From contig JAHIEN010000127.1 in the NCBI GenBank assembly GCA_018901615.1, positions 1 through 32,818 on the forward strand: DNA of 32,818 bases, written 5' to 3'. This document shows positions 24,379-32,125 of the stretch, piece by piece. A program made the position numbers and the translations under genes. The DNA comes from Candidatus Omnitrophota bacterium. Its GTDB lineage: Bacteria; Omnitrophota; Gorgyraeia; Gorgyraeales; Gorgyraeaceae. A model generated the notes under the pieces. That model was not told where the DNA came from. It ran no database searches and saw only the letters and a program-made list of their open reading frames with translations. The first letter of the stretch is position 1. Each line of letters opens with the position of its first letter.

Positions 24379-25614
24379 CTATGGTGTCATCGTGAATATT
24401 TTCCTTGCTATTTCCGGATGTTTTGCTATAAATCGCAGCTCGTCGTGGGTAAGTGGCTGCTGCGTGTGCACATTGGCATACCTTACCAGCTCCAATATCT
24501 TAGTCGCCTCTTTGTCATCCTTGAATTTAACCTCTAACTTTTCATACACATTTCTGAAACCTTTTATGCCGCTGTATTCTCCGGCAGTGATCTGCCTCCC
24601 GGTCTCGATAATATCCGGCTCGCCCCTTCCGAGTTCTTCAAAATCATAGAGTTCATAATTACGTCTGTCTTTTAAGGCGCCGTCCGCGTGAATACCTGAC
24701 TCATGCGCAAAGGCATTAGCTCCGACTCCTGGTTGATTTATAGGTATAGGCACACGAAAGGCGTATGAACCATATTTTGCTATTTTCCATGCATGGTCCA
24801 GCTTGACTCTCTCATCAAGGTGATACTTGCCCTTCATGCCGCTTGAATACTTAATCGCCAGTATGACTGATACCAGGTCAGCGTTACCAGCCCTTTCGCC
24901 CATGCCGTTTACAGTAGTATTGATGTACGCGTCGCAGCCCGCGTCAACAGCTGCCCTGGCGCCCGCAATAGAACACGCGACAACCATACCCAGGTCATTA
25001 TGACAGTGGAGTTCGATGGGAAGCTTTACTTCGCTTGCAAGCGTCTTTACCCTTTTGTAAATAGTGAACGGGTCATCATATCCAAGTGTATCGCAATACC
25101 TGATCCTGTCAGCGCCATGGTCTTTTGCCGCCTTTGCGAATTTCAAGAGAAACGCCATATCTGTTCTGGATGCGTCTTCAGCGTTCACGCCTACTATTTT
25201 CATTTTCTTCGTTCTCGCGTAATCCAAGGCCTTTGTCATGCTCAGTAATACATCGTCCCTGGTCTTGCGGCCCTGAAATTTACCGCGCGTCATCTGCTCT
25301 GATGTGGAAATAGAGATGTTGAGATTTTCCACATCTGTCAATTCAATAGCCTTTTTCACGTCTTCCTTGATAGCCCTGATCCATCCGTTCAATGCTATGG
25401 GCTTTAAGAACTCCTTGCGGGCCAGCTCGAGGTTGGCATTCAAGTAATTTGTCTCGTGGCGCGTCGCTGGAAAACCAAACTCGCTGCCAAAGACCCCCAT
25501 GTCATTGAGCATGACATTTATCATGGTCTTCTGGAGCTTGGCAAGCCCCAGTCTGGAGGTTTGCACCCCATCCCTGTTGGTGACGTCGATGATATAGATT
25601 TTATTTTTTTTCAT
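24379..25614 (-). CDS. Homocitrate synthase / 2-isopropylmalate synthase-like enzyme (LeuA/NifV family)
   Basis: DRE-TIM metallolyase that condenses acetyl-CoA with a 2-oxo acid. 411 aa: VTNRDGVQTSR (Arg/Asp of the active site), EFGFPATRHE, RYCDTLGY, ELHCHNDLGMV (metal His pair), NTTVNGMGERAGNADL, and PGVGANAFAHESGIHADG. Length and the lack of a LeuA regulatory domain fit homocitrate synthase or Re-citrate synthase better than feedback-regulated LeuA. No leuB, leuC or leuD and no lysine or nif genes are near, so the 2-oxo acid (2-oxoglutarate, oxaloacetate or pyruvate) cannot be fixed from context. ATG at 25614, Shine-Dalgarno weak (GAGGACTC). Confidence 0.85.
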   Translation of the reverse strand: MKKNKIYIIDVTNRDGVQTSRLGLAKLQKTMINVMLNDMGVFGSEFGFPATRHETNYLNANLELARKEFLKPIALNGWIRAIKEDVKKAIELTDVENLNISISTSEQMTRGKFQGRKTRDDVLLSMTKALDYARTKKMKIVGVNAEDASRTDMAFLLKFAKAAKDHGADRIRYCDTLGYDDPFTIYKRVKTLASEVKLPIELHCHNDLGMVVACSIAGARAAVDAGCDAYINTTVNGMGERAGNADLVSVILAIKYSSGMKGKYHLDERVKLDHAWKIAKYGSYAFRVPIPINQPGVGANAFAHESGIHADGALKDRRNYELYDFEELGRGEPDIIETGRQITAGEYSGIKGFRNVYEKLEVKFKDDKEATKILELVRYANVHTQQPLTHDELRFIAKHPEIARKIFTMTP

Positions 25615-25638
25615 ATAAGAGTCCTCATCGTTTTAAAT

Positions 25639-25757
25639 CCGAAATCCGAATATCGAAATCCGAAACAAATCATAAATTCAAAACTTGAAACATACTGCCT
25701 TAGGATTTAGAATTTCTAATTTTCAATTTGTTTCGAATTTCGGGTTTCGAGCTTCGG
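25639..25757. repeat. CCGAAAT heptamer array with inverted symmetry 3' of serA
   Basis: Seventeen consecutive heptamers in one register, from CCGAAAT CCGAATA TCGAAAT CCGAAAC through AAATCAT ... AGAATTT to GTTTCGA ATTTCGG GTTTCGA GCTTCGG. The 36-bp ends (25635-25670 and 25726-25761) are inverted copies with 29 of 36 matches. The right end touches the serA stop codon. Confidence 0.85.
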
Positions 25758-25760
25758 ATT

Positions 25761-27344
25761 TTATAATTTTATCAGCTTCACATCCAATATATTCTTTTCT
25801 TTCCTTAGTTCATCAAGCGTCTTTTCAGGCACTGCGCTGTCCACATTGAGAACAGACAGGGTCTTGCCGCCTGGCTTTTCGCGGCCAAACGTCATGGCGG
25901 CAATGTTGATATTGTTTTTTCCAAGCAAAGTGCCGATCTTACCTATTATGCCAGGCACGTCAATATTGTGCGCGACAAGCATATAGCCTGACGGTATCGC
26001 ATCAACGTGAAACTGCCCGACCTTGACTATCCTCGCGTCAGTTTTTGTAAACAATGTCCCTTCAACAGATATAGAACCTTTGTCTGTTTTTACTGTAACA
26101 GTAATAAGATTCGCGTACTCCTCGAGTTCTGTCGACTTGGACTCTTCTACTTTTATGCCTCTTTCTTTTGCCACTATAAGAGAATTCACATAATTCACGG
26201 TCTCCTGCAGGACAGGCATCAGGGCGCCTTTTACAACCGCGACTGTCAGCGGCGATAAAACGTACTTGACTATATCCCCTGAATAATTTATGTCGATCTG
26301 TTTGATCCTGCCCCCGGCTATTTGCGCGGCCATTGAACCCATTTTCTCGCTTATGGCTACGTAGGGCTGCAGTACCTGATACAGCTCCGAGTCTATACAT
26401 GGGACATTCACGGCATTTCTGATACCGCGGCCTAATAAGGCGTCCCTGGCGCTATTTGCTATATCAATGGCTACATTGACCTGGGCCTCTTCTGTGGACG
26501 CGCCCAGATGCGGGGTAAGTATTATATTTTCGCATTGTAAAAGCGGGCTGCCTTTTGGCGGTTCTTTTTCATAGACATCCAATGCCGCGCCTGCCACTAT
26601 CCCGCTTTTGATTCCTTCTATAAGAGCTGCCTCATCAACAATGCCGCCTCTTGCGCAATTTACTATACGCACGCCTTTTTTCATAGCCTTTATTGCCTTT
26701 TTGCCGATTATATGCCTTGTCTCTTCTGTCATTGGCGTATGAGTAGTAATGTAGTCTGACCTCTTAAATACATCGCTCAGCTCAACAGACTCTACCCCTG
26801 ATTCCTTTGCCTTTTCAAGAGAAAGAAACGGGTCATAGGCTAGGACCTTCATGCCAAAGACATTGGCCCGTTTGGCAACCTCGCTCCCGATCCTGCCCAG
26901 GCCTATGATACCGAGGGTTTTACCATATAATTCCACGCCCATGAATTTTTTTCTCTCCCATTCGCCTTTCTTTGTAGACGCGTCTGCTTCAGGGATATTT
27001 CTTGAAAGGGCTAAAATCAAAGACATGGTATGCTCTGCGGTAGAAATAGTATTGCCTCCAGGGGTATTCATTACAATAATACCCTGCTTTGAAGCAGCCT
27101 TAAGATCCACGTTATCCAGGCCGACTCCTGCGCGGCCTATGATCTTCAGCTTGTCACCAGCCTCAATTATCTCCTTTGTCGCCTTTGTGCCGCTTCTGAC
27201 CAAAAGACAGTCATAATCCTTGATGATCTTTTTCAATTCCCCTGGTGAAAGCTTGAGCTTCACGTCCACCTGAAACTCTTTTACTTTTTTCAGTATCTCA
27301 ATACCTTCTTCTGACAGAGAATCGCTAACGAGTATCTTGAACAT
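25761..27344 (-). CDS. serA: D-3-phosphoglycerate dehydrogenase (long form with ACT domain)
   Basis: Oxidises 3-phosphoglycerate to 3-phosphohydroxypyruvate, first step of serine synthesis. 527 aa, the long (type I, mycobacterial-like) form. Substrate domain with RSGTKATKE and GRAGVGLDNVD; NAD-binding GIIGLGRIGSE (about 145-155); catalytic Arg in NCARGGIVDE (about 230), Glu, and His in LTPHLGAST (about 275). Then the intervening ASB domain (about 315-450) and a C-terminal ACT domain (VPGIIGKIGTLLGKNNINIAAM) for serine feedback. The ATG at 27344 has GAAGGAGA. It follows a class V aminotransferase, which may supply the next serine step. Confidence 0.96.
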   Translation of the reverse strand: MFKILVSDSLSEEGIEILKKVKEFQVDVKLKLSPGELKKIIKDYDCLLVRSGTKATKEIIEAGDKLKIIGRAGVGLDNVDLKAASKQGIIVMNTPGGNTISTAEHTMSLILALSRNIPEADASTKKGEWERKKFMGVELYGKTLGIIGLGRIGSEVAKRANVFGMKVLAYDPFLSLEKAKESGVESVELSDVFKRSDYITTHTPMTEETRHIIGKKAIKAMKKGVRIVNCARGGIVDEAALIEGIKSGIVAGAALDVYEKEPPKGSPLLQCENIILTPHLGASTEEAQVNVAIDIANSARDALLGRGIRNAVNVPCIDSELYQVLQPYVAISEKMGSMAAQIAGGRIKQIDINYSGDIVKYVLSPLTVAVVKGALMPVLQETVNYVNSLIVAKERGIKVEESKSTELEEYANLITVTVKTDKGSISVEGTLFTKTDARIVKVGQFHVDAIPSGYMLVAHNIDVPGIIGKIGTLLGKNNINIAAMTFGREKPGGKTLSVLNVDSAVPEKTLDELRKEKNILDVKLIKL

Positions 27345-27374
27345 GGTGATCTCCTTCTTAAATCTATTCTGTGT

Positions 27375-27529
27375 GGGGACGTCTTACCACGCTGTAACTA
27401 TCTGACAATACAAAAGTTATGACCCTTATAGTTCCAGCATTTTTAATAACCTATTTCTTGCTGCATATGGAATCATAAGAGCTGTTACTTGTTGCAATAT
27501 AAGAAGTTATAGCCTTGTAAGACGTCCCC
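27375..27529. repeat. 155-bp MITE-like inverted-repeat element between aminotransferase and serA
   Basis: Terminal inverted repeats: GGGGACGTCTTAC (27375-27387) and its perfect complement (27517-27529), extending to 25 bp with 22 matches. Similarity of the two arms continues inward (GTTATGACCCTTAT... against ATAAGAGCTGTTAC...), so the element could fold as one long imperfect hairpin. It has no ORF. No clear target-site duplication is seen. A non-autonomous transposable unit is the best guess. Confidence 0.6.
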
Positions 27530-27536
27530 TTTTGAC

Positions 27537-27568
27537 TGTAACCTCGGATAACTTCAGATAACTTAAAC
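27537..27568. repeat. Short decamer-period repeat at the end of the aminotransferase gene
   Basis: ACCTCGGATA ACTTCAGATA ACTTAAACTA in 10-nt register, covering the stop codon (27563-27565). Same unit as 22991-23090 and 29371-29520, without the inverted half. Confidence 0.6.
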
Positions 27569-28696
27569 TAAATTCTTCTCTAGCGTTTTTATCCCAACGC
27601 CCTTTTCAAAATTATATCCCAATTCCAGGAGAACTGTTTCCAGGGTCTCAAACCCTTTTTTCAAATCATCCGCTGTTATATACCCCATTGTGGCTATCCT
27701 GAAGATCTTTCCCTTCAGCTGGGCCTGGCCGCCTGCTATTGCCACTCCGTATTTGTCACGCATGGTCTTTACAAGCTTTCCTCCATCAACGCCTTCAGGC
27801 ACCCTGACAGCGGTAACTGCCTCTGAATACGCGTCAGGCGCGAAAAGTTCAAGGCCAAGCGCTTTCACCGCTTCCCGCACTGCCTTGCTGTTTTTCCTGT
27901 GGCGGTTGATCAAATTCTCGATACCTTCTTCTTTTATTAATTTCAATGCCTCTCTCAGGCCTATAACAAGATTTACAGCCGGCGTGTAAGGCGTATCGTT
28001 TTTCTCAACTGATTTTTTATAGGCCTTGAGATTAAAATAAAATTTTGGCAATGTAGATTTTTCTGCCAGTTTCCAGGCCTTTTCGCTCAGACTCACAAAG
28101 GCCAATCCAGGAGGTATCATGAGCCCCTTCTGCGAACCCGATACCACAACGTCTATCCCCCACTCGTCTGTTTTTAATGGAACCGCGCCAAGCGCGCTTA
28201 TAGCGTCAACTACTAATACGGATTCGTAGTCCTTTGTAATCTCAGCTATTTTTTCTATATCGGTCGCTACGCCCGTAGAGGTCTCGCAAAGTGTCACATA
28301 TACGCCCTTCACCTTTGACCCTTCCTTCTCAAGAATTTTCTTTATAGCCTGCGGGTCAAGGGCCTTGCCCCACTCCACATCCACAGGGATAAACTCTATG
28401 CCGTATGCCGCGCAAAGTTCTCCCCATCTTTCTCCAAATTTTCCGCCTCTTACGACTATGGCCTTATCCCCCGGCGAAAGAAGGCTAGCAACAACGCCTT
28501 CCATAGCGCCTGTGCCACTCGAAGACAATATAAGAACCGGGTTCTTTGTCTGGAATACATATTTTAGGTTTTCTTCCACTTCCTTGAGAATCTCTTGAAA
28601 CTGCGGCGTCCTGTGGTGTATTATAGGCCTTGCCATTGCCTCGAGCGCCTCAAGCGGCACCGGAGTCGGCCCTGGAGTCAATAAATAATTCTTCAT
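27563..28696 (-). CDS. Class V aminotransferase (serine-pyruvate / alanine-glyoxylate type)
   Basis: PLP enzyme of fold type I. 377 aa: N-terminal TPGPTPVP and HHRTPQF (substrate side), SSSGTGAMEGVVASLL (phosphate loop), ETSTGV, VVDAISALGAVPL (Asp to the pyridine N), and the PLP lysine in SGSQKGLMIPPGLAF. The C-terminus IFRIATMGYITADDL holds the carboxylate-binding Arg. The ATG at 28696 follows GGGAAAGGG. It lies directly upstream of serA; no serC is seen, so it may act as the phosphoserine transaminase, or as serine-glyoxylate/serine-pyruvate aminotransferase. Family sure, substrate open. Confidence 0.9.
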   Translation of the reverse strand: MKNYLLTPGPTPVPLEALEAMARPIIHHRTPQFQEILKEVEENLKYVFQTKNPVLILSSSGTGAMEGVVASLLSPGDKAIVVRGGKFGERWGELCAAYGIEFIPVDVEWGKALDPQAIKKILEKEGSKVKGVYVTLCETSTGVATDIEKIAEITKDYESVLVVDAISALGAVPLKTDEWGIDVVVSGSQKGLMIPPGLAFVSLSEKAWKLAEKSTLPKFYFNLKAYKKSVEKNDTPYTPAVNLVIGLREALKLIKEEGIENLINRHRKNSKAVREAVKALGLELFAPDAYSEAVTAVRVPEGVDGGKLVKTMRDKYGVAIAGGQAQLKGKIFRIATMGYITADDLKKGFETLETVLLELGYNFEKGVGIKTLEKNLV

Positions 28697-28710
28697 CCAT
28701 ACCCTTTCCC

Positions 28711-28751
28711 TTAACTTGACATTTCGAGTATTACTCGTTTTGTCAAGTTAA
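28711..28751. repeat. Nested palindrome 3' of clpP
   Basis: Outer 11-bp arms TTAACTTGACA (28711-28721) and TGTCAAGTTAA (28741-28751), inner arms CGAGTA / TACTCG, joined by a 3x3 internal loop. It starts 4 nt after the clpP stop. No U-run follows, so it is not an obvious terminator. The TTGACA within it has no matching -10 box. Confidence 0.7.
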
Positions 28752-28755
28752 ACGG

Positions 28756-29346
28756 TTATTTTGGTTTTTTAGTGCTTACTATTACCTCATCTATCACTCC
28801 GTATTCCTTTGCCTCATCTGCTGACATAAAATAATCCCTGTCAGTGTCTTTCTGGATCTTATCCAGCTTCTGTCCTGTGTGCTTTACTAGTATCTCATTG
28901 ATCCTGTCTCGTATCTTTAAGATCTCTTTTGCCTGTATATTGATATCTGATGCCTGGCCTTGCACTCCTCCCCAGGGCTGATGGATCATTACCCTGGAAT
29001 TAGGAAGGGCAAGGCGTTTACCTTTTGTGCCTGCTCCAAGGAGCACAGCTCCCATGCTCGTGGCCTGGCCCATGCAATAGGTGCAGATATCCGGTTTTAC
29101 AAACTGCATGGTATCGTATATCGCAAGCCCAGCTGTCACCATGCCTCCCGGAGTATTTATATATATATTGATATCCCTCTCAGGGTCTTCTGTCTGTAAA
29201 AATAGCATCTGGGCGATGACAAGATTCGCGACAACATCATCTATGGCGGAACCTATAAATATGATCCTGTCTTTTAATAACCTTGAGTAAATATCATACG
29301 CCCGCTCGCCTCGATCTGACTGTTCAATGACCATAGGGACCAACAT
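28756..29346 (-). CDS. clpP: ATP-dependent Clp protease proteolytic subunit ClpP
   Basis: Serine protease that forms a 14-mer chamber with ClpX or ClpA. 196 aa from the ATG at 29346, which has AAAGGAGG with 6-nt spacing; an in-frame TTG at 29352 touches the Shine-Dalgarno and is rejected. Catalytic triad: Ser97 in GQATSMGA, His122 in RVMIHQPWGG, Asp near 171 in DRDYFMSADEAKEYG. The N-terminus (MLVPMVIEQSDRGERAYDIYSRLLKDRIIFIG) is typical. It follows trigger factor as in many genomes, but clpX, the usual next gene, is absent; an aminotransferase follows. Confidence 0.97.
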   Translation of the reverse strand: MLVPMVIEQSDRGERAYDIYSRLLKDRIIFIGSAIDDVVANLVIAQMLFLQTEDPERDINIYINTPGGMVTAGLAIYDTMQFVKPDICTYCMGQATSMGAVLLGAGTKGKRLALPNSRVMIHQPWGGVQGQASDINIQAKEILKIRDRINEILVKHTGQKLDKIQKDTDRDYFMSADEAKEYGVIDEVIVSTKKPK

Positions 29347-29370
29347 CGCCAACCTCCTTTGTTTTTAAGT

Positions 29371-29520
29371 TATATGAAGTTAGCTGATGTTGTCAAAGGT
29401 TATCTGAAGTTGCAAAAGCAACCTCATGCAACCTTATATAACCTCAAATAACCTCAGATAACCTCAGATAACTTCATATAACTTCAGACAACCTCATTTA
29501 ACCTCAGTCAATCTATATCA
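29371..29520. repeat. Decamer-period inverted repeat between trigger factor and clpP
   Basis: Four units in 10-nt register (TATATGAAGT TAGCTGATGT TGTCAAAGGT TATCTGAAGT), a TGCAAAAGCA centre, then ten inverted units of the type ACCTCANNTA (29421-29520), of which ACCTCAGATA occurs twice in tandem. It begins at the trigger factor stop codon and ends 24 nt before the clpP start. Confidence 0.85.
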
Positions 29521-30570
29521 ACCTATCTTTGCCTCTTTTAATAAAAACTCCATCACTTTCGCGTTACGCATATTTACAGCTATCTCATCCATCTTGTGGT
29601 TCTTCTCAAGGTAATCTTCTATCTCTTTTTTCGGTTTTTGATACTCTTCCGCCATATTTTCTATTTCCTTGTCAAGCTCTTCGCGCTTAATATATATCTT
29701 TTCTGTCTGGGCGATTTTATCAAGTATAAAAAACGCCTTTACCTGACGGACCGCCTGCTTTTTCGAATTTTCCTCTAACTCTTCCTTTTCTTTATCGCTG
29801 AGTTCAAACTTTTTATCAGGGGCTTGTTTTTTCTGCATGGCCTGTATGTAGGCTATACGGCTATTCGCGTCTTTTAATAATCTTTCTTTTTCTGAATCTA
29901 CAAGAGAGTCTGGCAGCTCACAATTCATGCCTTCCACAAGCTGGCTTATGACCTGCATCTCCAGATCTGCCTGGCTTTCCTGCTCAAGCCTGTGTTGTAG
30001 ATTTGACTTTACAGCTTCCTTCAGCTTATCTAGATTTTCCAGTCCCAGGTCTTTCGCGAACTCATCATCCAGTTCCGGCAATACCTTTTCCTCACTTCCC
30101 TCTTTAGGCGTCTTCTGGGCATACGCCTCTCTCAGAGTCTGGAGGCTCTTATGAACATCTTCTTCCTTCACCTCTGTTTTTTTCTTTTTCAGCTTAAGGC
30201 CTTTGTAATTCTTGAGAGAAAACTCGGGCCTTGTTTCAATACTGGCAGTATAGGAAAATCCTTCGTCAAGGTCAAGTTTTAAATCTGTTATGTCAGGGTA
30301 TCCTATGGGGTCGAGTTTATGCTCTTCAATGATCTTACTGTAAGTTTCCGGCACCAGGTTTTTTATTACCTCTTCCCTGGCAGCTTTATTATAGTGCTTT
30401 TCCAATAGATCCCTGGGGGCAGTTCCTGGCCTGAAACCAGGCACATTCGCAACCTTTTTGATGCCTTCATAGACCTTATTAAACTCATCCTTAACCTTTT
30501 CAGGCGGAAGCTTTACCTCAACGACCTTTTTACAGTTTTTGAGTTTCTTTATGTTAGATTTCACGCTCAA
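29518..30570 (-). CDS. tig: Trigger factor lacking the FKBP (PPIase) domain
   Basis: Ribosome-bound chaperone. 350 aa against about 430 in E. coli. The N-terminal ribosome-binding domain is intact (about 1-135), with the GFRPGTAP ribosome loop (GFRxGxxP) and ARPEFSLKNYKGL-like end. The middle FKBP domain is missing: after the linker VKEEDVHKSLQTLREAYAQ the sequence goes directly to PELDDEFAKDLGLENLDKL, which normally follows the FKBP domain. The C-terminal helical chaperone arms fill the rest. The ATG at 30570 is 6 nt after lptB. Tig-clpP order is the usual one. Confidence 0.92.
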   Translation of the reverse strand: MSVKSNIKKLKNCKKVVEVKLPPEKVKDEFNKVYEGIKKVANVPGFRPGTAPRDLLEKHYNKAAREEVIKNLVPETYSKIIEEHKLDPIGYPDITDLKLDLDEGFSYTASIETRPEFSLKNYKGLKLKKKKTEVKEEDVHKSLQTLREAYAQKTPKEGSEEKVLPELDDEFAKDLGLENLDKLKEAVKSNLQHRLEQESQADLEMQVISQLVEGMNCELPDSLVDSEKERLLKDANSRIAYIQAMQKKQAPDKKFELSDKEKEELEENSKKQAVRQVKAFFILDKIAQTEKIYIKREELDKEIENMAEEYQKPKKEIEDYLEKNHKMDEIAVNMRNAKVMEFLLKEAKIG

Positions 30571-30576
30571 CCTTTT

Positions 30577-31320
30577 TTACATCTTGAATTTTTCGCCTAA
30601 ATACAACTCTCTTGCCTTGGGATTGTTTATAAGTTCTTCTGCCACGCCTGATATGAGTATCCTTCCTTCTGCCATTATATACGAATAGTCTGTTATTTCA
30701 AGCGTTTCTCTTACGTTATGATCTGTAAGAAGTATCCCCAAACCTTTTCTCTTTAGATCAGATATTATCTCCTGGGCATCAGCAACCGCAATAGGATCTA
30801 TACCGCTGAACGGCTCATCAAGCAATATAAACAATGGATTTGTCACTAGCGCCCTTGTTATCTCCAGGCGCCTTCGTTCCCCGCCGGAAAGCATATATGC
30901 CTTTTTCTTGGAGAGACGGGCTATATTTAATTCGTTTAACAGCTCTTCCAGTCTTTTTTTTCTGATAATGCGCGGAAGGTCCAGGGTCTCCAATATAGCC
31001 ATTATGTTCTCTTCAACAGTGAGCTTTCTGAAAATAGAGGGCTCCTGAGAAAGATATCCTATCCCGTTTCGCGAGCGCCTGTGCATGGGCAGCCTTGTAA
31101 TATCATTGCCGTCAAATATTATTCTTCCATCGTCAGGCTTTAGCATGCCAACCACCATATAAAAGGTGGTGGTCTTTCCTGCGCCATTAGGCCCGAGGAG
31201 CCCTATGACCTCGCCTCTTTTGATCTTCATATCAACGCCATCGACCACAGCCTTCCCATCATAAGATTTCCTGAGGTTTTCTATGGTTAATAAGTGCTCG
31301 CTATTGTTTAGCATTTTCAT
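30577..31320 (-). CDS. lptB: LPS export ABC transporter ATP-binding protein LptB
   Basis: Powers LPS extraction from the inner membrane with LptF and LptG. 247 aa: Walker A GPNGAGKTT (about 40), Q-loop SQEPSIFRKLTVEENI, signature LSGGERRRLEI, Walker B LFILLDEPFSGIDPIAV, H-loop LTDHNVRETL. The SQEPSIFRKLTVEEN and DEPFAG(S)IDPIAV segments are typical of LptB rather than other ABC ATPases. The ATG at 31320 overlaps the lptCA stop by 20 bp. LptF and LptG are not in this window. Confidence 0.95.
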   Translation of the reverse strand: MKMLNNSEHLLTIENLRKSYDGKAVVDGVDMKIKRGEVIGLLGPNGAGKTTTFYMVVGMLKPDDGRIIFDGNDITRLPMHRRSRNGIGYLSQEPSIFRKLTVEENIMAILETLDLPRIIRKKRLEELLNELNIARLSKKKAYMLSGGERRRLEITRALVTNPLFILLDEPFSGIDPIAVADAQEIISDLKRKGLGILLTDHNVRETLEITDYSYIMAEGRILISGVAEELINNPKARELYLGEKFKM

Positions 31321-32125
31321 TCTGTATCACCAGCTTTGGCCTCTTAGGCAATATCACCCGGCCCTCATCGACAAGGTATATAGCCTTTTCGCTATATGTC
31401 ACATTTTCTCCATTTACAATGCGCACATTCCCACGGGCTACCACGCATTTTATCCGTCTCGTTTCCGGATTAAAGTAAAGGTCTATACGATCCGCGAATA
31501 AGTTTCCCTCCCTGTCTTCAACCTCTACATTATTAAGAAATGCCGCGCGATTCTTTTTATAATTTATCTCCAAAGGCCCGTCACATGTTATTGTCGTTGT
31601 CTGTTGTTTATCAGCGGTCCCTAAATAGCTGGGGGCCATTGATGTTATATTAGCCGTTACATCTTTTTTTACCTCAGCTGACTTACCCTCCAGATCCACC
31701 TCTGCGCCCTTGCCCTTCACTTCAAAATCAGCCTTTTTTATAGTCACGTTCTCATCAGTAACTACATTCTTTGCCTTTGTATCCCAGTCGAGTGAATCTG
31801 TCCTCAGCGTCGTGCCATCTATTGTCTTTACCACTACATTATCTTCAAGGCGCACAGTACTTTCTTCCCTATCAAAACTCCCCTGCCCTGCCTTGAGTTT
31901 AAGCGTTACCTCTTCACCAAAAGCCAACGCGGAAATCTTATCTATTTTAACCCTGTCTCCTTCGATCTCCGCTGTCTTGCCATTTAATTTCCACTTCTTC
32001 GCCCCGTCGTCATCATACTGCACAAGAGAAAACCCCTCGATCTCCTGCTCGGCCTCTTTATTCTCTTGCGCAAAACACGGAGAGCAAATAGATAAACCTA
32101 ATACCAAAAATAAAGATATCATCAT
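31301..32125 (-). CDS. LptC-LptA fusion, periplasmic LPS transport protein
   Basis: 274 aa from the ATG at 32125 (GGAAGTG 6 nt upstream; a GTG at 32134 is the alternative). Signal peptide or anchor: SLFLVLGLSICSPCFA. Residues about 25-165 resemble LptC (IEGFSLVQYDDDGAKKWKLNGKTAEIEGD, then VTLKLKAGQGSFDREESTVRLEDNVVVKTIDGTTLRTDSLDWD). Residues about 170-270 resemble LptA/OstA (ITCDGPLEINYKKNRAAFLNNVEVEDREGNLFADRIDLYF, then CVVARGNVRIVNGENVTYSEKAIY). Both are beta-jellyroll units, so the fusion would make a continuous groove for LPS between LptB2FG and the outer membrane. Directly upstream of lptB, the normal partner. Confidence 0.85.
   Translation of the reverse strand: MMISLFLVLGLSICSPCFAQENKEAEQEIEGFSLVQYDDDGAKKWKLNGKTAEIEGDRVKIDKISALAFGEEVTLKLKAGQGSFDREESTVRLEDNVVVKTIDGTTLRTDSLDWDTKAKNVVTDENVTIKKADFEVKGKGAEVDLEGKSAEVKKDVTANITSMAPSYLGTADKQQTTTITCDGPLEINYKKNRAAFLNNVEVEDREGNLFADRIDLYFNPETRRIKCVVARGNVRIVNGENVTYSEKAIYLVDEGRVILPKRPKLVIQNENAKQ

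Noticed and set aside
27345..27562. Riboswitch upstream of serA
   Set aside because: The terminal inverted repeats and inward-running symmetry look like a mobile unit; I recognise no known aptamer core. Kept as an alternative only.
28711..28751. Intrinsic terminator or promoter 3' of clpP
   Set aside because: No U-run follows the stem on the minus strand, and the TTGACA in the arm has no -10 box at 16-18 bp.
29347..29352. TTG at 29352 as clpP start
   Set aside because: It directly touches the AAAGGAGG site (no spacing); the ATG at 29346 has 6-nt spacing and fits the family.
29371..29520. CRISPR array
   Set aside because: Units are 10 nt, contiguous, without spacers, and inverted around a centre. 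No cas genes are present.
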